Below are positions 43,023-52,621 of a stretch of 64,000 nt of DNA, piece after piece (the stretch's first letter is position 1; the number at the start of each line of letters is the position of its first letter). The translations under genes were made by a program, and so were the position numbers. The stretch is taken from positions 1-64,000 of the forward strand of contig NZ_AUHM01000015.1 in the NCBI RefSeq assembly GCF_000423185.1, read 5' to 3'. The notes under the pieces are model-generated. The model was not told the DNA's origin, ran no database searches, and saw nothing but the letters and a program-made list of their open reading frames with translations. Source of the DNA: Inquilinus limosus DSM 16000. Lineage in GTDB: Bacteria > Pseudomonadota > Alphaproteobacteria > DSM-16000 > Inquilinaceae.

Positions 43023-44579
43023 ATGCCGGAGGAACTGCCCGATACCCTCGCCTCCGGGCCGAGGGCGACCCGCCGCGAGTGGATCGGGCTGGCGGTGATC
43101 GCGCTGCCCTGCCTGCTCTATTCCATGGACCTGACGGTGCTGAACCTGGCGGTGCCGACGCTGACCGCCGACCTCAGGCCCAGCGCGGCGCAGCTGCTGT
43201 GGATCGTCGACATCTACGGCTTCCTGGTGGCGGGGTCGCTGATCACCATGGGCACGCTGGGGGACCGGATCGGCCGCCGCAAGCTCCTGATGATCGGCGC
43301 CGCGGTGTTCGGCGCCGCCTCGCTGCTGGCCGCCTTCGCGAACACGGCCGAGACGCTGATTGCCGCCCGGGCTCTGCTCGGCGTCGCCGGGGCCACGGTG
43401 GCGCCGTCGACGCTGTCGCTGATCCGGAACATGTTCCACGACCCGCAGCAGCGCACCTTCGCCATCAGCGTCTGGATCACCAGCTATTCGGTCGGCGGCG
43501 CCGTCGGCCCGCTGCTCGGCGGCCTGATGCTGCAGCATTTCTGGTGGGGCTCGGTGTTCCTGCTGGCGGTGCCGGTGATGGTGCTGCTGCTGATCGTCGC
43601 CCCGATCCTGCTGCCGGAATACCGCGACCCGCAGGCCGGGCGGCTGGACCTGGCCAGCGCCGCGCTGTCGCTGGTGGCGGTGCTGGCCGCGATCTACGGC
43701 GTCAAGATGCTGGCCGAGCACGGGCCCGGCTGGCCGCCGCTGCTGTGGATCCTGGCCGGCCTCGCCGTCGGAACCGTGTTCATCCGCCGGCAGGCCCGTC
43801 TGGCCGATCCGCTGATCGACCTGCGCCTGTTCCGGTCCCCGGCCTTCGGCGCGGCGCTGGCGGTCAATGTGCTGGGCCTGTTCGCCGTGTTCGGCACCTT
43901 CCTGTTCGTGGCGCAGTATCTGCAGCTGGTGCTGGGGCTGTCGCCGCTGGAGGCCGGGCTGTGGACGCTGCCCTCGTCGCTGGCCTTCGTCGCCGGGTCG
44001 ATGCTGACCCCGATGGCGCTGCGCCGGACCCGGCCGGTGGTGCTGATGGCCGGCGGGCTGGTGGTCGCGGCGCTCGGCTTCCTGGCGCTGACGCTGGTCG
44101 ACCATGTCTCGGGCCCGGCGCTGCTGGCCGGCGCGGCGGTGGTCTTCGCCACCGGGCTGTCGCCGGTGTTCACGCTGACCACCGACCTGATCGTCGGCGC
44201 GGCGCCGCCGGAGCGGGCCGGGTCGGCCGCCGCGATCTCCGAGACCGGGGCCGAGTTCGGCGGCGCCCTGGGCATCGCCGTGCTCGGCTGCATCGCCACC
44301 GCGCTCTATCGCGGCGTGATGGTGGACAGCGTTCCGGCCGGCGTGCCGCCCGAAGCGGCGGAGGCGGCCCGGGCGACTCTGGGCGGCGCGCTGGCGGCGG
44401 CACAGGACCTGCCGGGCGACACCGGCCGGGCGTTGGCCGATACGGCGCGCGGCGCCTTCACCCACGCCTTCGGCCTGGCCGCCCTGGTCAGTGCGGTGAT
44501 CGCGCTCGCCGCCGCCGCCTTGACTGCCACGGTGCTGCGGCGTCCGCCGCAGGGCGCCGAAGTCCCGGCGGCGGATTAG
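43023..44579 (+). CDS. DHA2-family MFS efflux transporter
   Basis: 518 residues from ATG 43023. Fourteen hydrophobic segments with the MFS motif A loop (TMGTLGDRIGRRKLLMIGAA) after span 2 and the drug-efflux motif C region (WITSYSVGGAVGPLLGGLML) place it in the DHA2 group with QacA/SmvA. These are proton-driven exporters of cationic drugs and dyes. The start is directly downstream of a TetR-type palindrome, predicting ligand-inducible expression. Its stop overlaps that of the convergent dus gene by four bases. Confidence 0.92.
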   Translation: MPEELPDTLASGPRATRREWIGLAVIALPCLLYSMDLTVLNLAVPTLTADLRPSAAQLLWIVDIYGFLVAGSLITMGTLGDRIGRRKLLMIGAAVFGAASLLAAFANTAETLIAARALLGVAGATVAPSTLSLIRNMFHDPQQRTFAISVWITSYSVGGAVGPLLGGLMLQHFWWGSVFLLAVPVMVLLLIVAPILLPEYRDPQAGRLDLASAALSLVAVLAAIYGVKMLAEHGPGWPPLLWILAGLAVGTVFIRRQARLADPLIDLRLFRSPAFGAALAVNVLGLFAVFGTFLFVAQYLQLVLGLSPLEAGLWTLPSSLAFVAGSMLTPMALRRTRPVVLMAGGLVVAALGFLALTLVDHVSGPALLAGAAVVFATGLSPVFTLTTDLIVGAAPPERAGSAAAISETGAEFGGALGIAVLGCIATALYRGVMVDSVPAGVPPEAAEAARATLGGALAAAQDLPGDTGRALADTARGAFTHAFGLAALVSAVIALAAAALTATVLRRPPQGAEVPAAD

Positions 44580-45592
44580 GCCGCCAGCCGATGCTCCGGG
44601 CCGGTCCACAGCGCCGTCAGGCCGGCTTCGACCTCGGCCGGGGAATCGGTCTGGCACAGCACCCGGCGGGCCTCGCGCCGGTCCTCGGCGGAGGCCGGCC
44701 ATGGCGCCGCCTCGATATAGGCGGCCAGATGCTTGCGGAACACGCGCAGCCCGTGATGGTCGCCGTAGAAGGCCAGCGTCTCCCGGAAATGCTGCAGGGC
44801 GATGGCCAGCCGCTCCTCGGAGTCCGGCCCGGCAGCGCCTTCGGCCAACGGCCAGTCGAGCGCCGCCTCGATCGCGGCGGCGATCCAGGGCTTTCCGGTG
44901 ACGCCGCGGCCGACCATCACCCCGTCGGCGCCGGACCGGGCCAGCGCCTCGCGCGCGGTGGCGCCGTCGACGATGTCGCCGTTGACGATGACCGGCACCG
45001 GCACCGCCTGCTTCACCGCCCGCACCGCGGCCCAGTCGGCCGTGCCCTTGTAGAACTGGCAGCGGGTGCGGCCATGCACCGTCACCGCCCGGGCGCCGGC
45101 GCCGACGCAGCGGCGGGCGAAGTCCGGCGCGTTGCGGCTGGCATCGTCCCAGCCCAGACGGATCTTGACCGTGACCGGCACGTCCACTGCTTCCGCCGCG
45201 GCCGCCACCAGACGCTCGGCCCGCTCCGGGTCGCGCATCAGGGCAGAGCCGGACTGCACCCCGGTCACCTCGCGCGCCGGGCAGCCGAAATTCAGGTCGA
45301 TGATCTGCGCCCCGGCCGCCGCCGCCAGGCGGGCGCCCTCGGCCACCGCGCCGGGATCGTGCCCGATCAACTGCACCACCATCAGCGGCAGGCCGTCGCC
45401 CACTGCGGCGCGGCGCACCACGTCGGGCCGGCCGCGGGCGAATTCGGCGCAGGCCACCATCTCGGTCGAGACATAGGCCGCCCCCAGCCGCGATGCGGCG
45501 CGGCGGAACGGCAGGTCGGACACCCCGGTCATCGGGGCGATCCAGACCCGTCCGGGAACCGCGACGGAACCGATGGTCAGGGTTTCGGGCAT
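44576..45592 (-). CDS. tRNA-dihydrouridine synthase (DusB/NifR3-like)
   Basis: 338 residues. It is an FMN-dependent TIM barrel that reduces specific uridines in tRNA. VWIAPMTGVSDLPFRRAASR, the catalytic Cys region DLNFGCPAREVTGVQSGSAL, VTVKIRLGWDDASRNAPDFA, GRTRCQFYKGTADW and the NGDIVDGATAREALARSGAD phosphate loop are all there, followed by the C-terminal helical domain. The short PAREVTG-GSALM form suits DusB. It is not linked here to the ntrBC genes as it often is in alphaproteobacteria. Confidence 0.92.
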   Translation of the reverse strand: MPETLTIGSVAVPGRVWIAPMTGVSDLPFRRAASRLGAAYVSTEMVACAEFARGRPDVVRRAAVGDGLPLMVVQLIGHDPGAVAEGARLAAAAGAQIIDLNFGCPAREVTGVQSGSALMRDPERAERLVAAAAEAVDVPVTVKIRLGWDDASRNAPDFARRCVGAGARAVTVHGRTRCQFYKGTADWAAVRAVKQAVPVPVIVNGDIVDGATAREALARSGADGVMVGRGVTGKPWIAAAIEAALDWPLAEGAAGPDSEERLAIALQHFRETLAFYGDHHGLRVFRKHLAAYIEAAPWPASAEDRREARRVLCQTDSPAEVEAGLTALWTGPEHRLAA

Positions 45593-45721
45593 GGTGTTCC
45601 TGTTTCGACTGCCGACCTATCTAGGCGCGCCGGGCCGCGGCGTAAACCGGCAGCCTGTCGATTCCGCGCTTCCCGGAACGACAAGCCTGCATCCACACTC
45701 GCAGCCGGGAGGACCCTCGCC

Positions 45722-46081
45722 ATGAAGTATCTCTGCCTGGTCTATATGGAGCAGCGGACCCTGGACGCGATGTCGCCCGACGAGCTCGACGCGCTGGTCC
45801 GCGAATCCATGGCCAATGACGAGGAGATGCGCCGCCGCGGCCAGTTCGTCGCCGCCCAGGCGCTGCAGCCGACCAGCGCCGCCACCACGTTGCGGATCCG
45901 CGGCGGCCGGGTCATCACCAGCGACGGCCCCTTCGCCGAGACCAAGGAGTTTCTCTCCGGCTTCATCATGATCGAGGCGCGGGACCTCAACGAGGCGCTG
46001 CAGCTCGCCGCCAACATCCCGATGGCGCGGATGGGCAGCATCGAGGTCCGGCCGGTCTGGGAGCATTGCGGCGGCTCATGA
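45722..46081 (+). CDS. YciI/DGPF-domain protein paired with an ECF42 sigma factor
   Basis: 119 residues. The fold is a ferredoxin-like YciI domain with the name-giving [20 protein letters not shown] strand and the N-terminal [11 protein letters not shown]. In many bacteria this protein is encoded immediately before an ECF42 sigma factor, as here. It may act with the sigma factor to sense a small molecule, but no signal is known. The gene ends with an ATGA overlap with the sigma-factor start. Confidence 0.9.
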   Translation: MKYLCLVYMEQRTLDAMSPDELDALVRESMANDEEMRRRGQFVAAQALQPTSAATTLRIRGGRVITSDGPFAETKEFLSGFIMIEARDLNEALQLAANIPMARMGSIEVRPVWEHCGGS

Positions 46082-47322
46082 CCGCGGATCAGGTGACGCA
46101 GCGGACGATCGAGACCGTCTACCGGGCGGAATCGCGCCGCGTGCTGGCCACGCTGATCCGCCTGCTCGGCGACTTCACCCTGGCCGAGGAGGCGCTGCAC
46201 GACGCCTTCCGGGCGGCGGCGGAGCAGTGGCCGCGCGACGGCGTGCCGGCCAATCCCCGCGCCTGGCTGGTCTCCTCCGGCCGGTTCAAGGCGATCGACG
46301 GGCTGCGCCGCCGCACCCGTCTCGACGCGGCGCGGGCCGAGCTGGCGAAGCATCTGGAGGAGGCGGAGGACCCGCATGAGCACGAGCGCGAGGAGATCGA
46401 GGACGACCGGCTGCGGCTGATCTTCACCTGCTGCCATCCGGCGCTGGCCCCCGAGGCCCGGATGGCGCTGACCCTGCGCGAGATGTGCGGCCTGACCACG
46501 GAGGAGATCGCCCATGCCTTCCTGGCCGCGCCGACCACGGTGGCGCAGCGCATCGTCCGGGCCAAGGCGAAGATCCGCGACGCCCGCATCCCCTATCAGG
46601 TGCCGCCGCGGGCCGAGCTGCCGGACCGGTTGGACAGCGTGCTGTCCGTCATCTACCTGGTGTTCAACGAGGGCTATCTGGCGTCCTCCGGCGCCGACCT
46701 GACCCGGCCGGACCTGTCGGGCGAGGCGATCCGCCTGGGCCGGCTGCTGGTCGATCTGCTGCCGGAGCCGGAGGCGATCGGCCTCCTGGCCCTGATGCTG
46801 CTGCAGGATTCGCGCCGCGCCGCCCGCAGCTCCCCGACCGGCGAGCTGGTGCTGCTCGCCGACCAGGACCGCAGCCTGTGGAACCGGGCGCAGATCGCGG
46901 AGGGGACGGCGCTGGTGCGGCGGGCGCTGTCGAGCCGGGAGGTGGGGGCCTATGCGCTGCAGGCGGCGATCGCGGCGGTGCATTCGGAGGCGCCGGACGC
47001 CGTTTCGACCGACTGGGCCGAGATCGTCGGCCTCTACGACCTGCTGCTGCGGGCCGACCCGTCGCCGGTGGTGGCGCTGAACCGGGCGGTGGCGGTGGCG
47101 ATGCGCGACGGCCCGGCGTCGGGGCTGGTGCTGATCGACGCGATCCTGGCCAACGGCCATCTCGGCGGCTACCGCCTGGCCCACGCCGCCCGCGCCGACC
47201 TGCTGCGCCGCCTGGGCCGGGCGGCCGAGGCCCGCGCCGCCTATGAGCGGGCGCTCGGCCTGACGCAGCAGGAATCGGAGCGGACGTTCCTGCTGAAGAG
47301 GTTGGAGGAGCTGAAAGCGTAG
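46078..47322 (+). CDS. ECF42-type RNA polymerase sigma factor
   Basis: 414 residues, far longer than normal ECF sigma factors (about 180). Sigma regions 2 and 4 lie in residues 1-175 ([60 protein letters not shown]). A C-terminal extension of about 230 residues follows ([60 protein letters not shown]). This extension, instead of an anti-sigma factor, regulates ECF42 proteins. The final stop codon overlaps a palindromic repeat at 47320. Confidence 0.93.
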   Translation: MTADQVTQRTIETVYRAESRRVLATLIRLLGDFTLAEEALHDAFRAAAEQWPRDGVPANPRAWLVSSGRFKAIDGLRRRTRLDAARAELAKHLEEAEDPHEHEREEIEDDRLRLIFTCCHPALAPEARMALTLREMCGLTTEEIAHAFLAAPTTVAQRIVRAKAKIRDARIPYQVPPRAELPDRLDSVLSVIYLVFNEGYLASSGADLTRPDLSGEAIRLGRLLVDLLPEPEAIGLLALMLLQDSRRAARSSPTGELVLLADQDRSLWNRAQIAEGTALVRRALSSREVGAYALQAAIAAVHSEAPDAVSTDWAEIVGLYDLLLRADPSPVVALNRAVAVAMRDGPASGLVLIDAILANGHLGGYRLAHAARADLLRRLGRAAEARAAYERALGLTQQESERTFLLKRLEELKA

Positions 47323-47397
47323 GTTGGGTTCGCCTTGGCGAACCCAACACCGTTCGAAGTTGCCCGATGTTGGGTTCGCTTCCGCGAACCCAACCTA
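47320..47397. repeat. palindromic repeat overlapping the ECF42 stop codon
   Basis: Arms taggttgggttcgc (47320-47333) and gcgaacccaaccta (47384-47397) are perfectly complementary, and a nested gcgaacccaac/gttgggttcgc pair lies inside. The left arm begins with the TAG stop of the sigma-factor gene. The right arm lies close to the end of the convergent nuclease gene at 47456, so the element may act as a shared transcript end. Confidence 0.85.
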
Positions 47398-47455
47398 CGA
47401 GGCTGATACGGGGATTTTCAGTCCCTTGCTCAACAATCGAGCCAACCGACTCGCC

Positions 47456-50296
47456 TCACACCATCCAATCCGCATGCTCGATCTGGTCCGGGCGGACGCC
47501 GAGCAGCGTGACCCGGGTGCCGTCGTCGAGCTCGACCACCGTGCTCAGCAGGCCGGCCCTGACCGTGAAATCGGCGCCGTCAGCGATCAGCAGTTTGTCG
47601 TGGCGGACGTCGAAATCGGCAATCACATCGCGGCCGTCGCCATGGCCGAAGGCGAAGACGTCGGTGCCGCGACCCCCGATCAGCAGGTCGTTCCCCGCGC
47701 CGCCGGCGATGCGATCGTTGCCGGCGCCGCCATAGATCGTGTTGTCGCCGGTGTTGCCGGCGATCTGGGTGTCGGTGTTGCCGGCCCAGGCGATCAGGTC
47801 GCGGTCGCCCTGCAGCACGATGCGCTCGACCGCGTCGTTCGCCTTGACGTTGACCGAGGCGCGGACCTCGTCGAACTCCCCGGTGCCCTTGACGATGGCG
47901 AAGTTGAACAGGAAGGTCGGCTTGTCGGCGACGATGATGTTCGGGTTCTCCGGCGTGCCCGGCGCCGGGATGTGCAGCCGCGCCACCGACGGGTCGTGGT
48001 CGCTGACCTGGTCGGCGAAGCCGGCATTGGTGTGGACGATGTCGAATTCCAGCCCGGACTTGTACACGCCATCGGTCGCCAGCATGTGGTCGAGCTCCTG
48101 GCTGCCGCCCTCGAACACGTAGCTCCAGCGCTCATTGGCCGGCAGCAGTTCGTCGGCCAGGTCCTTCAGCACATGGCTGCCGTCGTCCTCGCCGCGCAGC
48201 ACCTTCAGCGGGTCGTTCCAGGAGAACTCGTTGAGGTCGCCGACCACCATCACCTTGGCGTCGGGATCGGCCGCCAACCGGCCGTCGACATAGGCGTTGA
48301 CGATCGCCGCCTGGGCCTCGCGCTGGTCCTCGCCGCGGTTGATCGGCGGGAAGTCCTCACCATAGGTGGGCGAGCTGCCGCTCTTTGAGGTGAAGTGGTT
48401 GTTCACCAGCGTCACCGTCTCGCCGTTGAAGACGAAGTCGGCGGCCAGCGGCAGGCGGCTGGCGGCGAAGGCGTCGCCGTCCGACAGGTCGGGGTCGGTC
48501 AGCGCCTTGACCGAGCCCTCGACCAGGTCGACGCGCTCCGGATTGTACAGATAGCCGACCCGGATGTTGCCGCCGGGCTGGCCGCCAGAGGTGCCGTCCG
48601 CCGGCGCCACGTCGACATATTCGTAGCGCGGCCCGCCATGGGCGACGATGGCCTCGATCAGCACCCGCGCGGTCTCGGCCGCCGAGGTGACGCCGGTGAT
48701 CTCGGCGCCGTCGCTGTCCTGCACCTCCTGCAGCGCAACGATATCGGGCGAGCCCATGTTGCCGACGATCTGCTCGGCCAGCCGGTCGAACTTGCCGCTG
48801 CCGACATCGTCGTCGACATTGTCCGGGTCCTGGTCCTCGACCAGGTTCACGTCCTCGACCTTCGGGTCGAGGTTCTCGAGGTTGATCGAGCCGACGGTCA
48901 GATGGTCGCGGTCGCCGGTCAGCGTCGTCGTCTCCGGCGCCAGCGTGCCGGGGGATTCGACCGTGACCGCCTGGGTCGCCTGGACCTCGTACCAGCCGAA
49001 ATTGTAGCTGACCACGCCCTGCACCGTGCCCAGCTCGGCACCGACATTGAAGTCGGGCATGAAGCTGCCCAGCAGGTCGTCGTCGATCTGGATCCGCTCC
49101 GGCTGCTGGTCGGTCTCGGAGATCAGGAGGCCGCCGGCGCCGCTGCGGGTGCCGGTGGCGTGGTCGCCGTTGTCGGCCAGGACATAGGCCTCGCCGAAAT
49201 TGTTGGTCGCACCGATCACCACCGGGGCGGGGATATCGACCAGCATGCCCTCCAGGCTCTCCCAGTAGTCGACGCCGTCATGCCCGGGGTCGTAGACGGT
49301 GCGGCCGTCGTCATCGATCGCCTCGGTCGGCGGGGCGTAGCCGCCGGCGCCGACGCTGACCGCGACCGGCACGGTCTGCTGCACGGCCGAGATCTCGATC
49401 TCGGCGCCGGTGATCTGGGTGATCGTCAGGTTGTGGGTCGAGGCGCCGCCGGGCTTGAACTCGGTGACCGTGCCGGTGACGTCGAGGGTGACGCCCAACT
49501 GCACCTCGGCCGGCACGTTGCCGCTGCCGGTGAAGACGAAGACGGCGTCCGAGGTAGCGGTGTTGCCGTCGCCCTGGGCGTCCTGGATGTAGAAGCCATT
49601 AGAGGCGATGGCGGTGACCACGCCGCGGGTCGCCACCCGGTCGCCCTCGAACTCGGAGCGGTGGCCGGCGCCCTGGATCTCGTAGATCGCGCGGAAATCC
49701 GGCGTGTCGTCGGGCACCGGGGCGTTCTCGGCGCCGGGGGTGTTCAGCGCCTCGCCGGGGGCGGGGGTGCCGGTCTGGCCCGGCAGGCCGGCCAGATCGA
49801 AATCGTTGCGCGTCCAGTCGGCGGCGCTGTCGGTGTCGGTGCCGTCCGGCAGGCGCGAGGCGCCGCCGACGGTCAGGCCGGCGCCGTCGAAGCCGGGGGT
49901 CAGCACGGTGGTGCTGTAGAAGCGGTCGCCGCTGCCGCCGTCATCGATCGCGACGCCGTCGCCGATCCGGGTCCAGGGCGTCAGGTCCAGCACGCCGTCG
50001 TCATTGGTGTCGAGGTCCTGGCCGATCGTGCCGCTGTAGGTCTCGACCAGCAGCAGGGTGCCGCTGCCGTTCTGCAGCAGGTTCGACTGGAAGCCGCTGC
50101 TCCAATAGCCGTCCGCATCGGTGGTGCCGATCTCGGTGGCGGAGATGACGCGGCCGGTGCCGCCGGCGTCGCCCTCGATCTGCACCAGGGTCCAGCCGCT
50201 GTAGTCGGCCAGGGCGTCGCCCTTGATCTCGATGTATTCCGAGCTGTCGGTGCCGGTGTGGTTGGCGACGAATTCGTTGAGCAACGGATCGGCCAT
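47456..50296 (-). CDS. large secreted nuclease with RTX tail
   Basis: About 946 residues from ATG 50296. The N-terminus (LLNEFVANHTGTDSSEYIEI) is a lamin-tail-like domain. A central beta-rich part follows, and residues about 470-790 are an endonuclease/exonuclease/phosphatase domain (DIVALQEVQDSDGAEITG, LVNNHFTSKSGS, KVMVVGDLNEF, SDHDPSVARL). The C-terminus has RTX calcium-binding nonapeptides (GGAGNDRIAGGAGNDLLIGG and GRGTDVFAFGHG). There is no signal peptide, so type I secretion is likely, though no T1SS genes are nearby. It probably degrades extracellular DNA to obtain phosphate. Confidence 0.92.
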   Translation of the reverse strand: MADPLLNEFVANHTGTDSSEYIEIKGDALADYSGWTLVQIEGDAGGTGRVISATEIGTTDADGYWSSGFQSNLLQNGSGTLLLVETYSGTIGQDLDTNDDGVLDLTPWTRIGDGVAIDDGGSGDRFYSTTVLTPGFDGAGLTVGGASRLPDGTDTDSAADWTRNDFDLAGLPGQTGTPAPGEALNTPGAENAPVPDDTPDFRAIYEIQGAGHRSEFEGDRVATRGVVTAIASNGFYIQDAQGDGNTATSDAVFVFTGSGNVPAEVQLGVTLDVTGTVTEFKPGGASTHNLTITQITGAEIEISAVQQTVPVAVSVGAGGYAPPTEAIDDDGRTVYDPGHDGVDYWESLEGMLVDIPAPVVIGATNNFGEAYVLADNGDHATGTRSGAGGLLISETDQQPERIQIDDDLLGSFMPDFNVGAELGTVQGVVSYNFGWYEVQATQAVTVESPGTLAPETTTLTGDRDHLTVGSINLENLDPKVEDVNLVEDQDPDNVDDDVGSGKFDRLAEQIVGNMGSPDIVALQEVQDSDGAEITGVTSAAETARVLIEAIVAHGGPRYEYVDVAPADGTSGGQPGGNIRVGYLYNPERVDLVEGSVKALTDPDLSDGDAFAASRLPLAADFVFNGETVTLVNNHFTSKSGSSPTYGEDFPPINRGEDQREAQAAIVNAYVDGRLAADPDAKVMVVGDLNEFSWNDPLKVLRGEDDGSHVLKDLADELLPANERWSYVFEGGSQELDHMLATDGVYKSGLEFDIVHTNAGFADQVSDHDPSVARLHIPAPGTPENPNIIVADKPTFLFNFAIVKGTGEFDEVRASVNVKANDAVERIVLQGDRDLIAWAGNTDTQIAGNTGDNTIYGGAGNDRIAGGAGNDLLIGGRGTDVFAFGHGDGRDVIADFDVRHDKLLIADGADFTVRAGLLSTVVELDDGTRVTLLGVRPDQIEHADWMV

Positions 50297-50648
50297 GACG
50301 AAGTCCCCCTCTTCATCGGGCAAGGGCCGAATCCCTTGCCGCTGCCGAAACACCTGTAGGGGGCTTCGGTTGCATCCGTGTGACTCGGAGAGACGCCGGA
50401 ATGAAAGGGATCTGCAGATTGCAGGGATTCGCAGGAAATTTCGGAAGAGAGGTGCTGGGCCACTGCAGAAAATACATCCAAAAGGCGATTTTAGACAATC
50501 AATTCAATTTAGGGCTGTCATGCCCGGGCTTGACCCGGGCATCCAGAGAGCGTCGAGACCTTCTGGATTGCCGGGTCAAGCCCGGCAATGACACCGAGGA
50601 GAAACACCAAGGAAATAGACGAAGCCGGGCGGCACGGGAGATGGCGGC
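50297..50648. other. region between the nuclease and BMP genes
   Basis: 352 bases with no gene. It contains a palindromic element at 50516-50593 and an AT-rich patch (about 50465-50515) just upstream of the nuclease start region. The nuclease promoter should lie here. Confidence 0.5.
50516..50593. repeat. palindromic repeat with tgtcatgcccgggc arms
   Basis: Outer arms tgtcatgcccgggcttgac / gtcaagcccggcaatgaca and inner arms atccagag / cttctggat form a 78-base imperfect palindrome. It has the same general build as the four 84-base elements but a different sequence, so it is a second family. It does not overlap a gene. Confidence 0.75.
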
Positions 50649-51671
50649 TCAGCGGGCCGCCGGGTCGGGCACGGTGATGCTGCCGTCGGCGATGGCGCGG
50701 CGGGCGGCCTCGACCGCCTCTTCCATGGCCGGGGTGACCAGCGGCCGGTTGTTCTGGTCGATCGCCCAGCCGACCGCATGCTCGCGCACGCCCAGCGTGA
50801 CCACGCCGGCCTTCCAGGTGCCGGCCCGCATGTCGTCCAGCGAGCGCAGCACGGCGATGTCGACGCGCTTCAGCATCGAGGTCAGGACGGTGCCGGGGAC
50901 CACGCCGTTCTGGTTGCTGTCGACGCCGATCGCCAGCTTCTCGGCGTCCCGCGCCGCCTGGAACACGCCGAGATTGGCCTCGCCGGCGACGGCGAAGATC
51001 ACGTCGGCGCCGCGCCCGATCTGGCCGTGCGCGATCTCGCCCGCCCGGTCCCGGTCGCGGAAGGCGGCGGCATCGGCGCCGACATAGTCGACGAGGATGG
51101 CGATCCCGGGCCGCGTCGCCTTGGCACCGGTGGAGAAGCCGTCGGCGAATTTGCGCATCAGCGGGATGTCGGCGGCGCCGACGAAGCCGATGGTGCCGGT
51201 CTTCGAGGCCAGGGCCGCCAGAACGCCGACCAGATAGGCGCCTTCCTGCTCGCGGAAGACGATGGAGCGGATGTTCGGCCCTTCGGCGACGCCGTCGATC
51301 AGGACGAAGCGGGTCTCGGGATGAGCCTCCGCCGCCGCCTTCACTGCGTCGGCGTAGTAGAAGCCGACGGCGATGACCAGGTTGGCGCCCTGTTGCACCA
51401 TGCTGTCGACCGCGCCGGCGAAATCGCCGACCTGCTTCAGCTCGGCCTCGAGATAGGCCTCGCCGGTCTCGTTGCGGAAGAACTCCAGCGCGTGCAGCGC
51501 GCCCTCGTTGAAGCCGCCGTCCCGCTTGTCGCCGAGGGCGTAGACGACGCCCGGCTTGACCGGCGCCTCGTCGCCGCCGCGCGTCGGCCCGTCCGGGACG
51601 TCGGCGGCCATCACGGACAGGCCGGCGACGGCCAGGGCCATGCTGGCGAGAACACTGCGGCGGTTGATCAT
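50649..51671 (-). CDS. BMP-family ABC transporter substrate-binding protein
   Basis: 340 residues from ATG 51671. A signal peptide with a twin-arginine-like start (MINRRSVLASMALAVAGLSV) leads into a basic membrane protein (Med/BMP) domain: GVVYALGDKRDGGFNEGALH, LVIAVGFYYADAVKAAAEAH, SIVFREQEGAYLVGVLAALA and VIFAVAGEANLGVFQAA. Such proteins bind purine nucleosides or related small molecules. No permease or ATPase gene is beside it, so it is an orphan or uses a distant transporter. Confidence 0.88.
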   Translation of the reverse strand: MINRRSVLASMALAVAGLSVMAADVPDGPTRGGDEAPVKPGVVYALGDKRDGGFNEGALHALEFFRNETGEAYLEAELKQVGDFAGAVDSMVQQGANLVIAVGFYYADAVKAAAEAHPETRFVLIDGVAEGPNIRSIVFREQEGAYLVGVLAALASKTGTIGFVGAADIPLMRKFADGFSTGAKATRPGIAILVDYVGADAAAFRDRDRAGEIAHGQIGRGADVIFAVAGEANLGVFQAARDAEKLAIGVDSNQNGVVPGTVLTSMLKRVDIAVLRSLDDMRAGTWKAGVVTLGVREHAVGWAIDQNNRPLVTPAMEEAVEAARRAIADGSITVPDPAAR

Positions 51672-51847
51672 TTCCGTCTCCGGACGGCAGGGCGGCGATG
51701 CGGGCATCGGACGGCCCGCGGCTCCGGAGATGGACGTGTTAAGGTTCGGTTACAAGAGCATGCTCTGCAACGGTCGTCTGCTGCGGAGGCGTGGAGTCCT
51801 CCGGTGCCTTTTCGGCGAATTCCGGACGATTCCAAGCCATCGCCGGG

Positions 51848-52621
51848 TCAGGCCGCCCGGTCCTTCAGCGCCACCAGGCGGATGCCGGCCTTCTCCAGCC
51901 GCTCGCGGATGCGGCGGGCGATGCCGACCGCCCCCGGCGTGTCGCCATGGACGCAGACCGTGTCGACCGGCACCGGGATGCGCCTGCCGCTGCGGCTGGT
52001 GACCGCCTGCTCCTCGACCATGCGCAGCACCCGCTCGGCCGCCAGGTCGGCGTCGTGGATCACCGACCCCGCGATCTTGCGCGAGGTCAGGGTGCCGTCG
52101 TCCTCATAGGTGCGGTCGGCGAAGACCTCGCGCACCACCGGCAAGCCCAGCTCCAGCGCCGCGCGCTCCAGCGCCGTGCCGGGCAGGACCATATAGGCCA
52201 GGGCCGGGTCGACCGATTTGATCGCCCGGCCGATCGCCAGCGCCAGGGCGTCGTCGACCATCGCCATGTTGCTCAGCGCGCCATGCGCCTTGACATGGGT
52301 GACGCGGTGGCCGACGGCCTTGGCCATGCCCTGGATGGCGCCGATCTGGTAGACGACATGGGCCTCGATGTCCTCGGGCGTCTCGCCCTGGATGACGCGG
52401 CGGCCGAAGCCCCAGAGGTCGAGGAAACCGGGATGGGCGCCGACGCCGATGCCGCGGTCGCGCGCCAGGGTCAGGGTCCGCCGCATCACGATCGGATCGC
52501 CGGCATGGAAGCCGCAGGCGACATTGGCCGAGGTGACGATCTCCAGCATCGCCGCGTCGTCGCCCATCTCCCAGGCGCCGAAGCCTTCGCCCATGTCGCA
52601 GTTCAGATCGACGCTCGCCAT
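51848..52621 (-). CDS. pxpA: 5-oxoprolinase subunit A (LamB/YcsF family)
   Basis: 257 residues from ATG 52621. The family signature ASVDLNCDMGEGFGAWEMGD opens the protein and TSANVACGFHAGDPIVMRRT, GVGAHPGFLDLWGFGRR, VKAHGALSNMAM and VCVHGDTPGAVGIA follow. PxpA works with PxpB and PxpC to cleave 5-oxoproline with ATP. The B and C subunit genes are not in the window, which is unusual. It may still act in detoxifying 5-oxoproline with partners elsewhere. Confidence 0.93.
   Translation of the reverse strand: MASVDLNCDMGEGFGAWEMGDDAAMLEIVTSANVACGFHAGDPIVMRRTLTLARDRGIGVGAHPGFLDLWGFGRRVIQGETPEDIEAHVVYQIGAIQGMAKAVGHRVTHVKAHGALSNMAMVDDALALAIGRAIKSVDPALAYMVLPGTALERAALELGLPVVREVFADRTYEDDGTLTSRKIAGSVIHDADLAAERVLRMVEEQAVTSRSGRRIPVPVDTVCVHGDTPGAVGIARRIRERLEKAGIRLVALKDRAA

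Noticed and set aside
43079-46081. A 1000-codon plus-strand frame across the MFS and dus genes
   Set aside because: It is mostly a different frame of the MFS gene and antisense to the dus gene; only its end coincides with the YciI gene, which has its own start at 45722.
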